A stretch of 15,757 nucleotides of DNA from Burkholderiales bacterium (GTDB lineage Bacteria > Pseudomonadota > Gammaproteobacteria > Burkholderiales > CAIKXV01): the NCBI GenBank assembly GCA_014379045.1, contig JACMMK010000034.1, positions 1 through 15,757 on the forward strand, given 5' to 3'. The position numbers and the translations under genes were made by a program. This document shows, piece after piece, positions 6,936 through 14,104 of this stretch; position 1 is the stretch's first letter, and every line of letters begins with the position of its first letter. A model generated the notes under the pieces. The model searched no databases. It had not been told where the DNA came from and saw only the letters and a list, made by a program, of their open reading frames with translations.

Positions 6936-8281
6936 GCCTTGCGCCGGCGGCGCCACCAGATCGTCGCGCCGGTGGCGAGGAAGCCGAGCGGCAGCAGCAC
7001 CAGGAAGCCGTAGATGATGACCATCATCGACGTACGCGACAGGTTCAGCGACGAGTCGAGCGTCGCCCGCGGCTGCACGGTGATCAGGTTGTCGTCGCCG
7101 GCGAGCCAGTTCGCGATGTTGATGCCGAGGTCCATGTTGCCGACGAGCCCGACATACTGGTTCGCGAGGAAGTGGCCGGTGCCGATGATCACGACGCGCT
7201 GTGGTTTGTCGTTCAGCGTGCGCTCGAGGGCGAGACCGACGGTGATCGGTCCCGGCGTGTCGCGGCCCTTGTCGAAAGTCACCGAGTCGCCGATCGGACT
7301 CATCTCGAGCCACCCGCGCGGCGCGACTTCGATCAGCGGCGTGTCGCGCCAGTCGCGGCTGTCGTCCACCGCGATCGACCGGGCGAACGGCATGATCGTG
7401 TTGAGGGTGAAGTTCTTCGCGATCGGGTGCTGGCCGTAGCCGGTCGCCACCGCCATCGTCGGTGCCGCGTTGATCAGTTGTGCCGACGGATCGACGACCG
7501 TGCCGGGGTTCAACACCAGCCCGAAGATGTCGGCGATCGGCTGCAGCCCGCGCAACGGCTCCTGGTCGATCAGCCAGAGCAGGCTGCCCCCCTTGTCGAT
7601 CCAGTCCTTGATCTTCTTCACCTCGGGCGGCAGGAGATCGACCTTCGGCCCGGCGATGATCAGGATCTTGACGTTCTCGGGCACCGCCTGGGCGAGCGAC
7701 AGGTTCAGCGGTCCGGTGGCGAAGCCCTTGTTCTCGAGCTGCCGGCCGAACTGGCCGAGATCGTGGTTGGCACCGCCGTCGATCACACGCTCGCCGTGAC
7801 CGTCCAGCGACATCACATTGCGGTCGCTGCCGCGTGCGAGGCGCATCAGCAGATTGGCGAATGCCTGTTCGGTCAGCGTGCTGATGTTCTCGCTGCGCTT
7901 GCCGAACTCGACGACCATCTCGCCGTTGACCTGTACCCCGGCGCTCTGCGCGAGCTTGGGCTGCTCGCGCGGATCGATGAACGACAGCACGAGGTCGGGC
8001 TTGATCCGCTGATAAGGCGCGAGGAAGTCGCGCACGACCTTGCGCAGGTCTTCCTGCCCGGTCGCATACGAGGTGACCATCACCTGGCCGGTCAGCTGCG
8101 ACAACATGTCGACCGTCGGCTGCGACAGCGTGTTGCGCGCATTCAGACTGACGTCCCATTCCTTCTTGTATTCGCGCGCGGCATACGACGCGAGCCCGGC
8201 AAGGGCCACCAGCAGGACGACGAACAGCCAGTTCTGCGCCGACAGTCTGAGCCGGAACTTGCGATCGATGTTGGTGGCCAT
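6932..8281 (-). CDS. GldG-like ABC transporter auxiliary protein
   Basis: This 449-aa protein has an N-terminal membrane segment (about 17-36), a large extracytoplasmic domain, and a second membrane segment near the C-terminus (about 418-441) ending in WWRRRRKA. That topology and the sequence fit the GldG / 'ABC-type uncharacterized transport system' auxiliary family. Typical features are the LNARNTLSQPT motif (46-56), the GHGE motif (161-164) in LDGHGERVI, and IIGTGHFLANQYVG (365-378). In gliding Bacteroidetes GldG works with GldA and GldF, but relatives occur in many bacteria that do not glide, where the substrate is unknown. The ATG at 8281 directly abuts the TAA of a 22-codon ORF (TAAATG), and I see no Shine-Dalgarno, so translation may depend on coupling. 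It sits between the permease and DUF4340 genes of one operon. Confidence 0.88.
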   Translation of the reverse strand: MATNIDRKFRLRLSAQNWLFVVLLVALAGLASYAAREYKKEWDVSLNARNTLSQPTVDMLSQLTGQVMVTSYATGQEDLRKVVRDFLAPYQRIKPDLVLSFIDPREQPKLAQSAGVQVNGEMVVEFGKRSENISTLTEQAFANLLMRLARGSDRNVMSLDGHGERVIDGGANHDLGQFGRQLENKGFATGPLNLSLAQAVPENVKILIIAGPKVDLLPPEVKKIKDWIDKGGSLLWLIDQEPLRGLQPIADIFGLVLNPGTVVDPSAQLINAAPTMAVATGYGQHPIAKNFTLNTIMPFARSIAVDDSRDWRDTPLIEVAPRGWLEMSPIGDSVTFDKGRDTPGPITVGLALERTLNDKPQRVVIIGTGHFLANQYVGLVGNMDLGINIANWLAGDDNLITVQPRATLDSSLNLSRTSMMVIIYGFLVLLPLGFLATGATIWWRRRRKA

Positions 8282-8350
8282 TTAGCGGATCGGCGAAGCG
8301 AGTGAGGAGTGGAACACGGACAGCACGGGAAGGAACGCGATCACGGGCAT
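8282..8350 (-). CDS. Possible 22-aa coupling ORF between the permease and GldG-like genes
   Basis: On the - strand an ATG at 8350-8348 shares one base with the permease stop (TGATG). The frame runs 22 codons to TAA at 8284-8282, immediately before the GldG-like ATG (TAAATG). The peptide begins MPVIAFLPVLSVF, so it is hydrophobic at first and then Ser/Arg-containing; a small membrane peptide is conceivable. It may instead only carry ribosomes across the 68-nt gap to a start codon that lacks its own Shine-Dalgarno. No homologue is recognised. Confidence 0.3.
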   Translation of the reverse strand: MPVIAFLPVLSVFHSSLASPIR

Positions 8351-9093
8351 CAGGCGCCCAGGCGATCGGCGTCGAGGCGGCGGATGGCGAGGATCAGGAA
8401 CACCGAGGTGAACAGGACGAGAAACACGATGTCGCTGGTGTCGATCAATCCCTTCGTGAAACTCTCGTAGCGCCGGATCAGTGCGAGCATCAGGAACGGA
8501 CTGTCCGGGCTCGCCTGCGACATGTTGAGCAGCCAGAGTCCCAGCAGCGTCGCGAGCGTGGCGGTGGCGGCGACGACCGGCTGTGCGGTCAGCGACGAGA
8601 AGAACACGCCGACCGCGGCAAACGCGGCGATCAACAGTGCGAGCCCGAGCGACAAGGTTCCGAGCAGCCCCAGATCTAGCCGGCCACCGAGGTACATCGA
8701 GGCGGCCATCATCAGGATCAATGCGACCGAGAGCATCAGGAACGAATACAGCCCGACGAACTTGCCGAGCACGATCTGCGTCATCGAAAGCGGGGCCGAG
8801 ATCAGGAAGGTCATCGTCTGATTGCGACGCTCCTCGGCGATCAGGCGCATCGACAGCAGCGGCACCGCCATGATCAGGATCACCGCGGCCGCGCCGAAGA
8901 TCGGTGCGATGACGATCTCGGTGATACCCGGGGGCGTTTCCATCTGCATCAACTGGGTCTGCACGGTGAGGAACGCGTCGAGCCGCGTGACGAGAATCCA
9001 GCCCATCGTCAACTGCAGGAACGCCAGCACGACCCACGCGAGCGGGGACGAAAACAGCGCACGCAATTCCTTGCCGGCGATCGTGAAGATCAT
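8350..9093 (-). CDS. ABC-2 type permease, GldF-like
   Basis: This 247-aa polytopic inner-membrane protein has about six hydrophobic segments (roughly 19-36, 60-81, 112-134, 143-165, 173-192, 220-237). The conserved cytoplasmic stretch RLIAEERRNQTMTFLISAPLS (first 20 of these from R83) is typical of ABC-2 permeases of the GldF/NosY type. It should form the membrane channel driven by the ATPase encoded just upstream. I chose the ATG at 9093-9091 because it shares one base with the ATPase stop (TGATG) and gives the usual start MIFTIAGKELRALFSSPLAW. The same frame is open further upstream, but that part is out-of-frame shadow of the ATPase gene. Downstream lies the 22-codon ORF and then the GldG-like gene. 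Confidence 0.92.
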   Translation of the reverse strand: MIFTIAGKELRALFSSPLAWVVLAFLQLTMGWILVTRLDAFLTVQTQLMQMETPPGITEIVIAPIFGAAAVILIMAVPLLSMRLIAEERRNQTMTFLISAPLSMTQIVLGKFVGLYSFLMLSVALILMMAASMYLGGRLDLGLLGTLSLGLALLIAAFAAVGVFFSSLTAQPVVAATATLATLLGLWLLNMSQASPDSPFLMLALIRRYESFTKGLIDTSDIVFLVLFTSVFLILAIRRLDADRLGA

Positions 9094-10046
9094 CAGAGCG
9101 TCTCCTCGCGGTGGGTCAGCTGCACGAACACATCCTCGATGCTCGAGGCCGCAGGCGCGAGATGAAACAGGTTCCAGCCATTGTCCGCGCTGGCGCGCAC
9201 GAGCGCATCGGTCGGGTCGACTTCGGCGTGCGGCTGGATGCGGAACATGCCCGCCCCCCCGGTGCCGCCTCCGGGTTCGACGCTGGCAACGCCGGAGATC
9301 GCAGCGAGCGCTTCGATCGACGGGGGCTTGCGCAACCCCAGCATCAGGGTGCCGCCACGGAACTGCTTGAGTCCGGCGATGGTGTCGTTGAACACCAGCG
9401 ACCCCCGATGCATGATCTGCACGCGATCGCACACCTGTTCGACCTCGGGCAGGATGTGCGTCGACAGGATCACGCTGTGCGCGCCGCCGAGTTCGCGGAT
9501 CAACGCCCGGATGTCGCGGATCTGATTCGGATCCAGACCCACCGTCGGCTCGTCGAGAATCACGACGTCGGGATTGTGGATGATCGCCTGCGCGATGCCG
9601 ACGCGCTGTTGGTACCCCTTCGACAGCGTGCCGATCAGGCGCTGGCCCACATCAGCGATGCCGCAGCGTTGCTTGGCCAGATCGACCGCCCCGGCGAGCG
9701 ATTTCTTCGCCACCCGGTGCAGCCGCCCCGCGAGCTGAAGGAATTCGTTGACCGTGAGATCGCGATAGAGCGGCGGGGTCTCGGGCAGGTAGCCGATGCG
9801 CGCCTTCGCATCGGTCGGGCGCTCGAGCATGTCGATGCCGCAGATTTCGACCTGGCCCCCGGTCGGCGCCAGATTGCCGGTCAGCATCTGCATCGTGGTG
9901 GTCTTGCCGGCCCCGTTCGGTCCGAGGAACCCCAGCACCTCACCACGCTTCAGCGTCAGATTCACTTCGCTGACGGCAACGCGTTTGCCGAACTGGCGAC
10001 TCAACGACGTGGCACGTACGGTCTGACTGTCTTCCTGGGTATTCAT
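9093..10046 (-). CDS. ABC transporter ATP-binding protein, GldA-like
   Basis: This 317-aa cytoplasmic ATPase is the first gene of the - strand operon. It has Walker A GPNGAGKTT (42-50), a Q-loop region GYLPETPPLY (85-94) in which E89 stands at the usual Gln place as in GldA/NosF-type ATPases, signature LSKGYQQRVG (141-150), Walker B VVILDEP (161-167), D-loop VGLD and H-loop STH (195-197). A C-terminal domain of about 90 residues follows and includes a glycine-rich stretch near 260-270. It should energise the GldF-like permease with which it shares a TGATG stop-start junction. The ATG at 10044-10046 has no strong Shine-Dalgarno in front. Substrate and direction of transport cannot be read from the sequence; the ABC-2 permease type suggests export or a mechanical role. 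Confidence 0.93.
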   Translation of the reverse strand: MNTQEDSQTVRATSLSRQFGKRVAVSEVNLTLKRGEVLGFLGPNGAGKTTTMQMLTGNLAPTGGQVEICGIDMLERPTDAKARIGYLPETPPLYRDLTVNEFLQLAGRLHRVAKKSLAGAVDLAKQRCGIADVGQRLIGTLSKGYQQRVGIAQAIIHNPDVVILDEPTVGLDPNQIRDIRALIRELGGAHSVILSTHILPEVEQVCDRVQIMHRGSLVFNDTIAGLKQFRGGTLMLGLRKPPSIEALAAISGVASVEPGGGTGGAGMFRIQPHAEVDPTDALVRASADNGWNLFHLAPAASSIEDVFVQLTHREETL

Positions 10047-10138
10047 CGAGAGCGAGTCTGTGGAAAGGTACGTGAGGGGGTATCAGGAACGACCGCAGAA
10101 CGGGACCAACAGCGGGCCGCGCAAGCCGATGAATTCAT

Positions 10139-10181
10139 GCCAACCTGCAATACCGAACCGTGTCGGTGATGCCGGGTTGGC
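10139..10181. repeat. Nested inverted repeat, candidate operator
   Basis: The outer arms are GCCAACC (10139-10145) and GGTTGGC (10175-10181), 7 of 7 complementary. The inner arms are ACCGA (10152-10156) and TCGGT (10163-10167), 5 of 5. Both pairs are centred at about 10160. The position between two divergent operons would suit a regulator binding site or a cruciform. No known operator consensus is recognised. Confidence 0.35.
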
Positions 10182-10229
10182 TTCGTTTGCGACGCGTCAC
10201 GACGGCTCCGCAGGACATGACCGGTCGGC

Positions 10230-10258
10230 TTGTGACGGCGCGCAAATATACCTAAACT
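10230..10258 (+). promoter_or_regulatory. Candidate sigma70 promoter for TPR-lolB-ispE
   Basis: A -35-like TTGTGA (10230-10235; 4 of 6 to consensus) and a -10-like TAAACT (10253-10258; 4 of 6) are separated by 17 bp. They lie in the only AT-rich patch of the intergenic region. Transcription would begin near 10265 and give a leader of about 140 nt before the preferred start at 10407. Confidence 0.4.
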
Positions 10259-10406
10259 GCTGCCGAATATGAAAATTTCTGAAAACTGTACCCACCGCGA
10301 CGCAAGCGTCCGTCTCCCATGGGCCGCGTCCGAAGGATGCGGTTACGCGTCGGCACGCTTCTCCCCGGCGGATGTCCTGCCCTTGGTTTTACGTGCCGAT
10401 GCACCC

Positions 10407-12236
10407 ATGATCGCACGCGCAGCGCGCGGTGAAAGATCATGCCTACGACATCGGCTCGCATCGGTGCTCACCGCGCTGGGCCTCGCCGTCGGCGGCGCCC
10501 ACGCCGCGCCGGTGCCGGCCGAGGTGCAGGCACAGTATTGGTTCGTGTCGTTCGACACGCGCTATGCGCAGGCGGCGCCGCGAGTGGCCGCGCCGACGAA
10601 CGTACCCGAGATCGTCGAACGCAAGCCGATCGACGCGCGCCTGCCGCGCCTCGATCTGACCCGTCAGGTGATGTTCCAGTACCTGCTCGCCGAGATCGCG
10701 GCGCAGCGGGGTCGTTTCGACGTTGCGACGGCGGCGTTCAACGACCTGGCGTCGACCACGAGGGATTCGCGCATCGCGCAGCGCGCGACCGAGATCGCCC
10801 TGCGCGCGGGCGTGCTGCAGCCGGCGATCGAGGCGGCGAGCCTGTGGGTGTCGCTCGACCCCGAGTCGATCCCCGCGCGTCAGACGGTCGCGGCGTTGCT
10901 CGTCAACAGCGGACAGATCCAGCTTGCCCGGCCGCACCTCGAGCGGCTGCTCTCGGCCGAAGGCAACAACATCGGGCCGGGCTTCATGCAATTGTCGGTG
11001 TTGTTCGGCAAGCAGGCGGATCGCGCCGTCGTGCTCGGTGTCGTGCGCGATCTCGCGGCGAAGCATCCGACGCTGCGCGAAGCGCGCCTGGCTGTCGCAC
11101 AGGCGGCCTGGACGGCGCAGGACTACGAGCTCGCGCTCGTCGAGGTGCGCGAAGCGCAGCGCCTGTCGCCGGACTGGGAGCTGGCGGCGCTGTTCGAGAC
11201 GCAGATGCTCGCGCGTCGTTCGAACACCGAGGCGCTGGCGCAGCTCGAGAAGTTCGTCGCCGGCAATCCCAAGGCTACCGAGGCGCGTCTGAACCTCGCG
11301 CGTCTCTACGCGGCGGAGAAACGCCTGCCGCAGTCGCGCAAGGAGTTCCAGCGACTCGCCGGCGATTTCCCCGACAACACCGAGCTCGGGCTCGCGATCG
11401 CGCTGTTGTCGTTGCAGCTCGAGGATTTCGACACTGCCGAGCCGCAATTGCAGAAACTGCTCGAGGCGAATCCGAAAGACCCCGATCTCCTGCGCCTCTA
11501 TCTGGGCCGGACGGCCGAGGCCCGCAACCGTCTGCCCGAGGCGTTGAAGTGGTACCGGTCGATCGAGGCCGGCGAACAGCTGGTCGCTGCGCAACTGTCC
11601 GAGGTCAACGTGCTCGCGCGTCAGGGTGAGATCAAGCAGGCGCGCGAAGCGTTGCGGCGTATCGTCCCCGACTCGCTGACCCAGCGCGTGCAGCTGACAT
11701 TGACCGAGGCGCAGGTGCTGCGCGACGTCAAGGACTTCCAGGGCGCGTTCGACGTGCTGGGCGAGGCGCTCGCGAAGACGCCGGATTCCCCCGATCTCCT
11801 CTACGATCAGGCGTTGTTGGCCGAGCGCCTCGGCAAATTCGACATCGTCGAAAAGAACCTGACGCGGGTGATCGCGATCCGCCCCGATCATGCGCATGCG
11901 CACAACGCGCTCGGCTATACGCTGGCCGATCGCAACGAGCGCCTCGACGAGGCATTGAAACTGATCGACACCGCACTGAAGCTCGCACCGGAGGATCCGT
12001 TCATTCTCGACAGCATGGGCTGGGTATTCTTCAGGATGGGTGACGCGCAGAAGGCGCTCGAGTATCTGCGGCGCGGATACCAGTTGAAGCCCGACGCGGA
12101 GATTGCGGCGCACCTCGGCGAAGTGCTGTGGACGCAGGGCCAACGCGACGATGCGAACCGGATCTGGGACGAAGCGTTGAAGGCGAATCCGGATAACGAC
12201 GCGCTTCGAGGCACGGTGAAACGCTTGCGCAAGTGA
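10407..12236 (+). CDS. Secreted tetratricopeptide-repeat (TPR) protein
   Basis: With the ATG at 10407 the protein is 609 aa. It begins with a signal peptide: Arg-rich n-region (MIARAARGERSCLRHR), hydrophobic core (LASVLTALGLAVGG) and an AHA-A cleavage site near residue 33. The rest is nearly all helical repeats. The clearest TPR units are near the C-terminus, in stretches such as AHNALGYTLADRNERLDEAL, LDSMGWVFFRMGDAQKALEY and LGEVLWTQGQRDDANRIW. I prefer this start because the longer frame from 10269 would place 46 undistinguished residues before the signal peptide and would start almost at the predicted transcription start. Neither start has a clear Shine-Dalgarno. TPR proteins of this kind commonly precede lolB in betaproteobacteria. 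The likely role is a periplasmic scaffold for envelope proteins; no specific partner can be named. lolB follows by 13 nt. Confidence 0.9.
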   Translation: MIARAARGERSCLRHRLASVLTALGLAVGGAHAAPVPAEVQAQYWFVSFDTRYAQAAPRVAAPTNVPEIVERKPIDARLPRLDLTRQVMFQYLLAEIAAQRGRFDVATAAFNDLASTTRDSRIAQRATEIALRAGVLQPAIEAASLWVSLDPESIPARQTVAALLVNSGQIQLARPHLERLLSAEGNNIGPGFMQLSVLFGKQADRAVVLGVVRDLAAKHPTLREARLAVAQAAWTAQDYELALVEVREAQRLSPDWELAALFETQMLARRSNTEALAQLEKFVAGNPKATEARLNLARLYAAEKRLPQSRKEFQRLAGDFPDNTELGLAIALLSLQLEDFDTAEPQLQKLLEANPKDPDLLRLYLGRTAEARNRLPEALKWYRSIEAGEQLVAAQLSEVNVLARQGEIKQAREALRRIVPDSLTQRVQLTLTEAQVLRDVKDFQGAFDVLGEALAKTPDSPDLLYDQALLAERLGKFDIVEKNLTRVIAIRPDHAHAHNALGYTLADRNERLDEALKLIDTALKLAPEDPFILDSMGWVFFRMGDAQKALEYLRRGYQLKPDAEIAAHLGEVLWTQGQRDDANRIWDEALKANPDNDALRGTVKRLRK

Positions 12237-12249
12237 TCTGCGCGCGCGT

Positions 12250-12999
12250 GTGAGCTTGCGGGCGAGTTTTGCGGTGACCCGATGGCGAGACGGCGGCCTG
12301 TCGCTGCCCGCTCCGGTTCGACCCGACCGGTACCCGCTACGGTTTCTCGCCTCGATGCTCGCGTCGATCACGCTCGTGTGCACCGGCTGCGCGTCGCTGC
12401 CGGCCACGGGTCGACCGCAACCGGTCACCGCGATCGAGGGCGACCCGGCATTCGAACTGAGCGGACGGCTCGCGCTGCGCCAGGCCGAGCAGGCGCTGTC
12501 GGCGAACCTGCGCTGGCGCTATGAAGGTGCGATCGAGGAGATGGTCATCACCGGGCCGCTCGGCGCCGGATCGGCGGAACTGGTGCGTGACCCCGGCGGC
12601 GTCGTGTTTCGCAGCCAGGGGCGCGAGCTGCGCGCGCGCGACGCGCAGGCATTGATGCGCGAGGCCCTCGGGTTTGCGCTTCCCCTCGACGGGCTCCGGT
12701 ATTGGGTGCGCGGTCAACTCGGGCCGGCCGACCTCGCGGTGCGCGTCGAGCGCGATGCGCGAGGCAGGCTGGTGTCGTTCCACGAGTCCGGGTGGGAGGT
12801 GACGATCACGGACTACGGCGCCGCGCCGATCGATGCCCTGCCACGTCGACTCGACGTGCAATCGAGCGATCTGCAGGCTCGGCTCGTGATCGATCAGTGG
12901 TTGCGCACGCCGCTGACCCTGCCGTCGGATACCCCGCCCGATCCGCCTGCGGCATCGTCTGCACGAACGACCGCGGACCCGCGGGGGGCCGCGAAGTGA
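12250..12999 (+). CDS. lolB: Outer-membrane lipoprotein receptor LolB
   Basis: LolB accepts lipoproteins from the periplasmic carrier LolA and inserts them in the outer membrane. The sequence has the family core FELSGRLAL (68-76), a WRYEG strand, GPLGAGSAEL (102-111), and LPLDGLRYWVRGQL near the middle. A hydrophobic stretch (about 31-44) precedes C47 in LVCTGC, which should be the lipidated cysteine; the -3 residue is Cys instead of the usual Leu. The GTG start at 12250 gives a rather long n-region of about 30 residues. Internal starts such as ATG at 12355 would leave too short a signal, so the exact start is uncertain. A Pro/Ala/Ser-rich tail of about 30 residues after RLVIDQWL is not part of the core fold. 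It lies between the TPR gene and ispE and overlaps ispE by 4 nt (GTGA). Confidence 0.9.
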   Translation: MSLRASFAVTRWRDGGLSLPAPVRPDRYPLRFLASMLASITLVCTGCASLPATGRPQPVTAIEGDPAFELSGRLALRQAEQALSANLRWRYEGAIEEMVITGPLGAGSAELVRDPGGVVFRSQGRELRARDAQALMREALGFALPLDGLRYWVRGQLGPADLAVRVERDARGRLVSFHESGWEVTITDYGAAPIDALPRRLDVQSSDLQARLVIDQWLRTPLTLPSDTPPDPPAASSARTTADPRGAAK

Positions 13000-13868
13000 G
13001 CCAGCGCAACGGGTTCGCCTATTTTCCGGCCCCGGCGAAGCTCAATCTGATGTTGCACGTCGTCGGGCGGCGGGAGGATGGCTACCATCTCCTGCAGACC
13101 GTTTTTCGGTTCATCGATCATGCCGATTCGATCGGCCTTGCCGTGCGTCAGGATCGAAAGATCGTCAGGATCAACGATCTGCCGGGCGTGCCGATGGCAG
13201 CCGACCTCGCCGTGCGCGCCGCCCTGGCGTTGCAGACGGCGACCGGATGCAGCCTCGGCGCCGATATCGAGGTGATCAAGCGAATCCCCCAGGGCGGGGG
13301 CCTGGGTGGGGGCAGTTCGGACGCGGCGACCGTGCTGCTCGCGCTGAACCACCTCTGGCGGACGGGATTGTCTCGGCAACGCCTGCAGACGCTGGGGCTG
13401 ACACTCGGCGCGGATGTGCCGGCATTCGTGTTCGGCGAGACTGCGTTCGCGGGGGGAGTCGGTGAAGAATTGACGCCCGTCGCGGCCGAACCGGCCTGGT
13501 ATCTGGTGCTGGTGCCCCCGATCAGCGTACCGACGCGTGAGGTGTTCGCTGCAACAGATTTGACACGCGATTCGCCTGCCGCGAAAATAGGCGGTTTTGC
13601 GGAGCCTCATTTCCGGTTTCCGCTTGCTCCGGGTCGCAACGACCTCGAGCCGGTGGTCGTCGCACGCTTTGCCGAAGTCCACGAACACCTTTCGTGGCTG
13701 CGGCAGCATGCGGTATCGGCGATGAGCGGGTCGGGTGCCTGCGTATTCGCGGCGTTTGCCAACGAGGCGGATGCACGCGCAGTGTTTGCACTCCGGCCGG
13801 CTTCGATGCAGGGGTTCGTCGCCGTCGGGCTCGATCGGCATCCCCTGCACGCGTTCGCGGATTCATAG
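12996..13868 (+). CDS. ispE: 4-diphosphocytidyl-2-C-methyl-D-erythritol kinase IspE
   Basis: IspE phosphorylates CDP-methylerythritol with ATP in the non-mevalonate (MEP) route to isoprenoids. The 290-aa protein is of normal length for this GHMP kinase. It shows PAPAKLNLML with the substrate-binding lysine K15, GRREDGYHLLQTVF (25-38), the GHMP phosphate loop PQGGGLGGGSSDAA (98-111), the catalytic aspartate D140 in GADVPAFV, and the C-terminal motif AMSGSGACVF (242-251). The GTG start at 12996 overlaps the lolB stop (GTGA). Longer starts in this frame would run deep into lolB and add residues foreign to the family. It ends at TAG 13866-13868, 58 nt before tRNA-Gln, the usual order in beta- and gammaproteobacteria. 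Confidence 0.96.
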   Translation: MSQRNGFAYFPAPAKLNLMLHVVGRREDGYHLLQTVFRFIDHADSIGLAVRQDRKIVRINDLPGVPMAADLAVRAALALQTATGCSLGADIEVIKRIPQGGGLGGGSSDAATVLLALNHLWRTGLSRQRLQTLGLTLGADVPAFVFGETAFAGGVGEELTPVAAEPAWYLVLVPPISVPTREVFAATDLTRDSPAAKIGGFAEPHFRFPLAPGRNDLEPVVVARFAEVHEHLSWLRQHAVSAMSGSGACVFAAFANEADARAVFALRPASMQGFVAVGLDRHPLHAFADS

Positions 13869-13926
13869 CCGGATCTGCATTGCAGGGTCAGCCGTTCAGT
13901 GGGTCGTGCGGTCCTGCTCCGTTTTT

Positions 13927-14001
13927 TGGGGAGTCGCCAAGTGGTAAGGCACCGGATTTTGATTCCGGCATTCGTAGGTTCGATCCCTACCTCCCCAGCC
14001 A
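13927..14001 (+). tRNA. tRNA-Gln (anticodon UUG)
   Basis: A full 75-nt cloverleaf can be drawn. The acceptor stem is TGGGGAG (13927-13933) with CTCCCCA (13991-13997), then discriminator G and an encoded CCA at 13999-14001. The anticodon stem is CCGGA/TCCGG (13952-13956, 13964-13968) with loop TTTTGAT, giving anticodon TTG at 13959-13961, which reads CAA and CAG. The T arm is GTAGG-TTCGATC-CCTAC. The weak U1-A72 end of the acceptor is typical of tRNA-Gln. It sits between ispE and prs, a conserved position. Confidence 0.97.
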
Positions 14002-14020
14002 ATTGCGCAGTTGCGCGTGT

Positions 14021-14053
14021 GCGCGCCCGGCGTTGTGTGTCCGCCGGGTGCGC
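14021..14053 (+). promoter_or_regulatory. Strong hairpin between tRNA-Gln and prs
   Basis: The arms GCGCGCCCGGCG (14021-14032) and CGCCGGGTGCGC (14042-14053) form a 12-bp stem with one G-U pair and a 9-nt loop. It begins 19 nt after the tRNA CCA end and ends about 40 nt before the prs ribosome site. No T-run follows, so it is not a classical intrinsic terminator. It may be a processing or stability element, or a partial terminator between the tRNA and prs. Confidence 0.45.
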
Positions 14054-14104
14054 GTTCCCGTCCACCGGTGTCCTGTTCTCGGCTTTGCGATAGAAGGAAC
14101 GACC

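Larger units (their letters stand above)
10047..10406. promoter_or_regulatory. Divergent intergenic region (ABC operon / TPR-lolB-ispE operon)
   Basis: This 360-bp region separates the leftward ABC operon from the rightward TPR gene. It holds a two-part dyad centred near 10160, a candidate rightward sigma70 promoter at 10230-10258, a short AT-rich patch at about 10241-10290 that stands out in GC-rich DNA, and an 8-bp stem with a GAA triloop (arms 10324-10331 and 10335-10342) that would lie in the rightward leader. I could not pick a convincing leftward promoter. The frame of the TPR gene is open back to an ATG at 10269, but I judge that part non-coding. Confidence 0.6.

Noticed and set aside
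5452..8305. Long + strand open frames (521 and 617 codons) across mutM, DUF4340 and GldG-like genes
   Set aside because: They cross several well-supported - strand genes, give His/Arg/Asp-rich low-complexity translations and have no family features.
10443..12428. 661-codon open frame antisense to the TPR gene and lolB
   Set aside because: The sense strand encodes a signal peptide and TPR repeats; the antisense translation is Arg/Leu-rich shadow sequence with no motif.
13921..13927. T-run just before tRNA-Gln as an intrinsic terminator for ispE
   Set aside because: No GC-rich hairpin precedes it, and the last T is the first base of the tRNA.
13694..14104. N-terminal extension of prs from 13694
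   Set aside because: It would run through the end of ispE and the whole tRNA-Gln gene. ATG 14105 has an excellent Shine-Dalgarno and matches the family start.
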